Source: Burkholderiales bacterium (GTDB lineage Bacteria > Pseudomonadota > Gammaproteobacteria > Burkholderiales > Burkholderiaceae_C). From it: a stretch of DNA of 14,230 nt. Where the stretch lies: positions 1 through 14,230 of the forward strand of contig JAABPT010000441.1 in the NCBI GenBank assembly GCA_011391855.1. The letters are read 5' to 3'. A model generated the notes under the pieces. It saw only the letters and a program-made list of their open reading frames with translations, searched no databases and was not told where the DNA came from. Shown here piece after piece: positions 13,952 through 14,230 of the stretch (its first letter is position 1; each line of letters starts with the position of its first letter). The translations under genes and the position numbers were made by a program.

Positions 13952-13981
13952 TGTTTGCCCACCCTCGCATAGGAGGTTCTG

Positions 13982-14230
13982 ATGAACTTGACGATCAGCG
14001 GACATCACCTCGAAGTCACTCCAGCGCTACGTGAGTATGTACTCACCAAGCTGGATCGCGTGACACGGCACTTCGACCAGGTCGTCGACGTCAACGTGCT
14101 GCTGACGGTGGAAAAGCTGAAGGAAAAGGAACGACGGCAGAAGGCCGAGGTCACCCTGCACGTGAAGGGGCGAGACATCTTCGTCGAACAGGCGCATGAA
14201 GACCTGTACGCCGCCATCGACCAGCTGATG
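13982..14230 (+). CDS. hpf: Ribosome hibernation promoting factor HPF (3' end beyond window)
   Basis: HPF binds the small ribosomal subunit in slow growth or stress and promotes inactive 100S dimers. The first 83 residues are visible, beginning MNLTISGHHLEVTPALREYV, with LTVEKLKEKERRQKAEVTLHV and DLYAAIDQLM, matching the short HPF fold (beta-alpha-beta-beta-beta-alpha). The window ends within the second helix, so short and long forms cannot be told apart. Start choice is firm: AGGAGG lies five bases before the ATG. In many proteobacteria hpf directly follows rpoN; here its 5' side faces a divergent amidohydrolase gene, so it must have its own promoter in the 281-bp gap. Confidence 0.95.
   Translation, partial: MNLTISGHHLEVTPALREYVLTKLDRVTRHFDQVVDVNVLLTVEKLKEKERRQKAEVTLHVKGRDIFVEQAHEDLYAAIDQLM

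Larger units (their letters stand above)
13701..13981. promoter_or_regulatory. Divergent intergenic region between the deaminase-like gene and hpf
   Basis: No gene is seen in these 281 bp. The deaminase side has GAGG (13707-13710) as ribosome site and a weak TATGCT-like -10 on the minus strand near 13731-13736. Near the middle lies a 12-base perfect palindrome, CGCGGCGCCGCG (13747-13758). A possible hpf promoter is TTGCCA (13818-13823), 17 bp, CACACT (13841-13846), giving a start near 13853 and a leader of roughly 130 bases. The leader holds the dyad at 13855-13868, a pyrimidine-rich tract at about 13880-13927, a hairpin at 13931-13951 and AGGAGG at 13971-13976, five bases before the hpf ATG. 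Confidence 0.5.

Noticed and set aside
1..14230. Mobile elements, prophage, CRISPR, toxin-antitoxin or defence genes
   Set aside because: I looked for transposases, integrases, repeat arrays, paired small toxin/antitoxin frames and nuclease or helicase motifs on both strands and found none.

Overview
The window is a very GC-rich, densely coded stretch of bacterial chromosome. MetX (N-terminus, active site and C-terminal region), the metX-metW pair, HPF, and a cyclophilin lipoprotein with an N-terminal beta module all point to a betaproteobacterium of the order Burkholderiales, probably near Comamonadaceae. That placement is inferred from protein similarity remembered by eye, not computed. I see no tRNA, rRNA, CRISPR array, insertion sequence, prophage or other clear sign of recent transfer. 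Most genes are housekeeping or broadly conserved.

Layout. 1-929 (+): the 3' end of malate synthase G (glcB), then a small two-helix membrane protein. 975-1874 (-): a short DksA/TraR-like zinc-finger protein followed by a HIT-family hydrolase. 1875-1975: a divergent control region with an FNR/CRP-type dyad. 1976-4179 (+): a geranylgeranyl-reductase-type flavoprotein, then a cyclophilin lipoprotein. 4203-5369 (-): a zinc-ribbon metallopeptidase, divergent from yafJ-type glutamine amidotransferase (5402-6175, +) across only 32 bp. 6188-6265: a 25-codon ORF with a perfect Shine-Dalgarno sequence. 6327-9935 (+): an M14 carboxypeptidase and a soluble three-PAS histidine kinase, 24 bp apart. 9976-13700 (-): four tightly spaced genes, read from high to low coordinates: cytosine-deaminase-like amidohydrolase, YibF-like glutathione transferase, metX and metW. 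13701-13981: a structured intergenic region. 13982-14230 (+): the start of hpf.

How the genes work together. MetX and MetW overlap by 8 bases and form the methionine acyl-homoserine step. The DksA-like protein (transcription) and HPF (ribosome hibernation) are both stress-physiology factors but lie far apart here. The other neighbours share no obvious pathway.

I did not find a convincing new multi-gene system. The points most worth a second look are: substituted specificity positions in the cytosine-deaminase-like enzyme; a changed coiled-coil tip in the DksA-like protein beside an FNR-type box; a perfect GC hairpin between gst and metX; the long pyrimidine-rich, hairpin-bearing leader of hpf; the tiny ORF at 6188; and closely packed divergent, possibly leaderless starts at 5369/5402.
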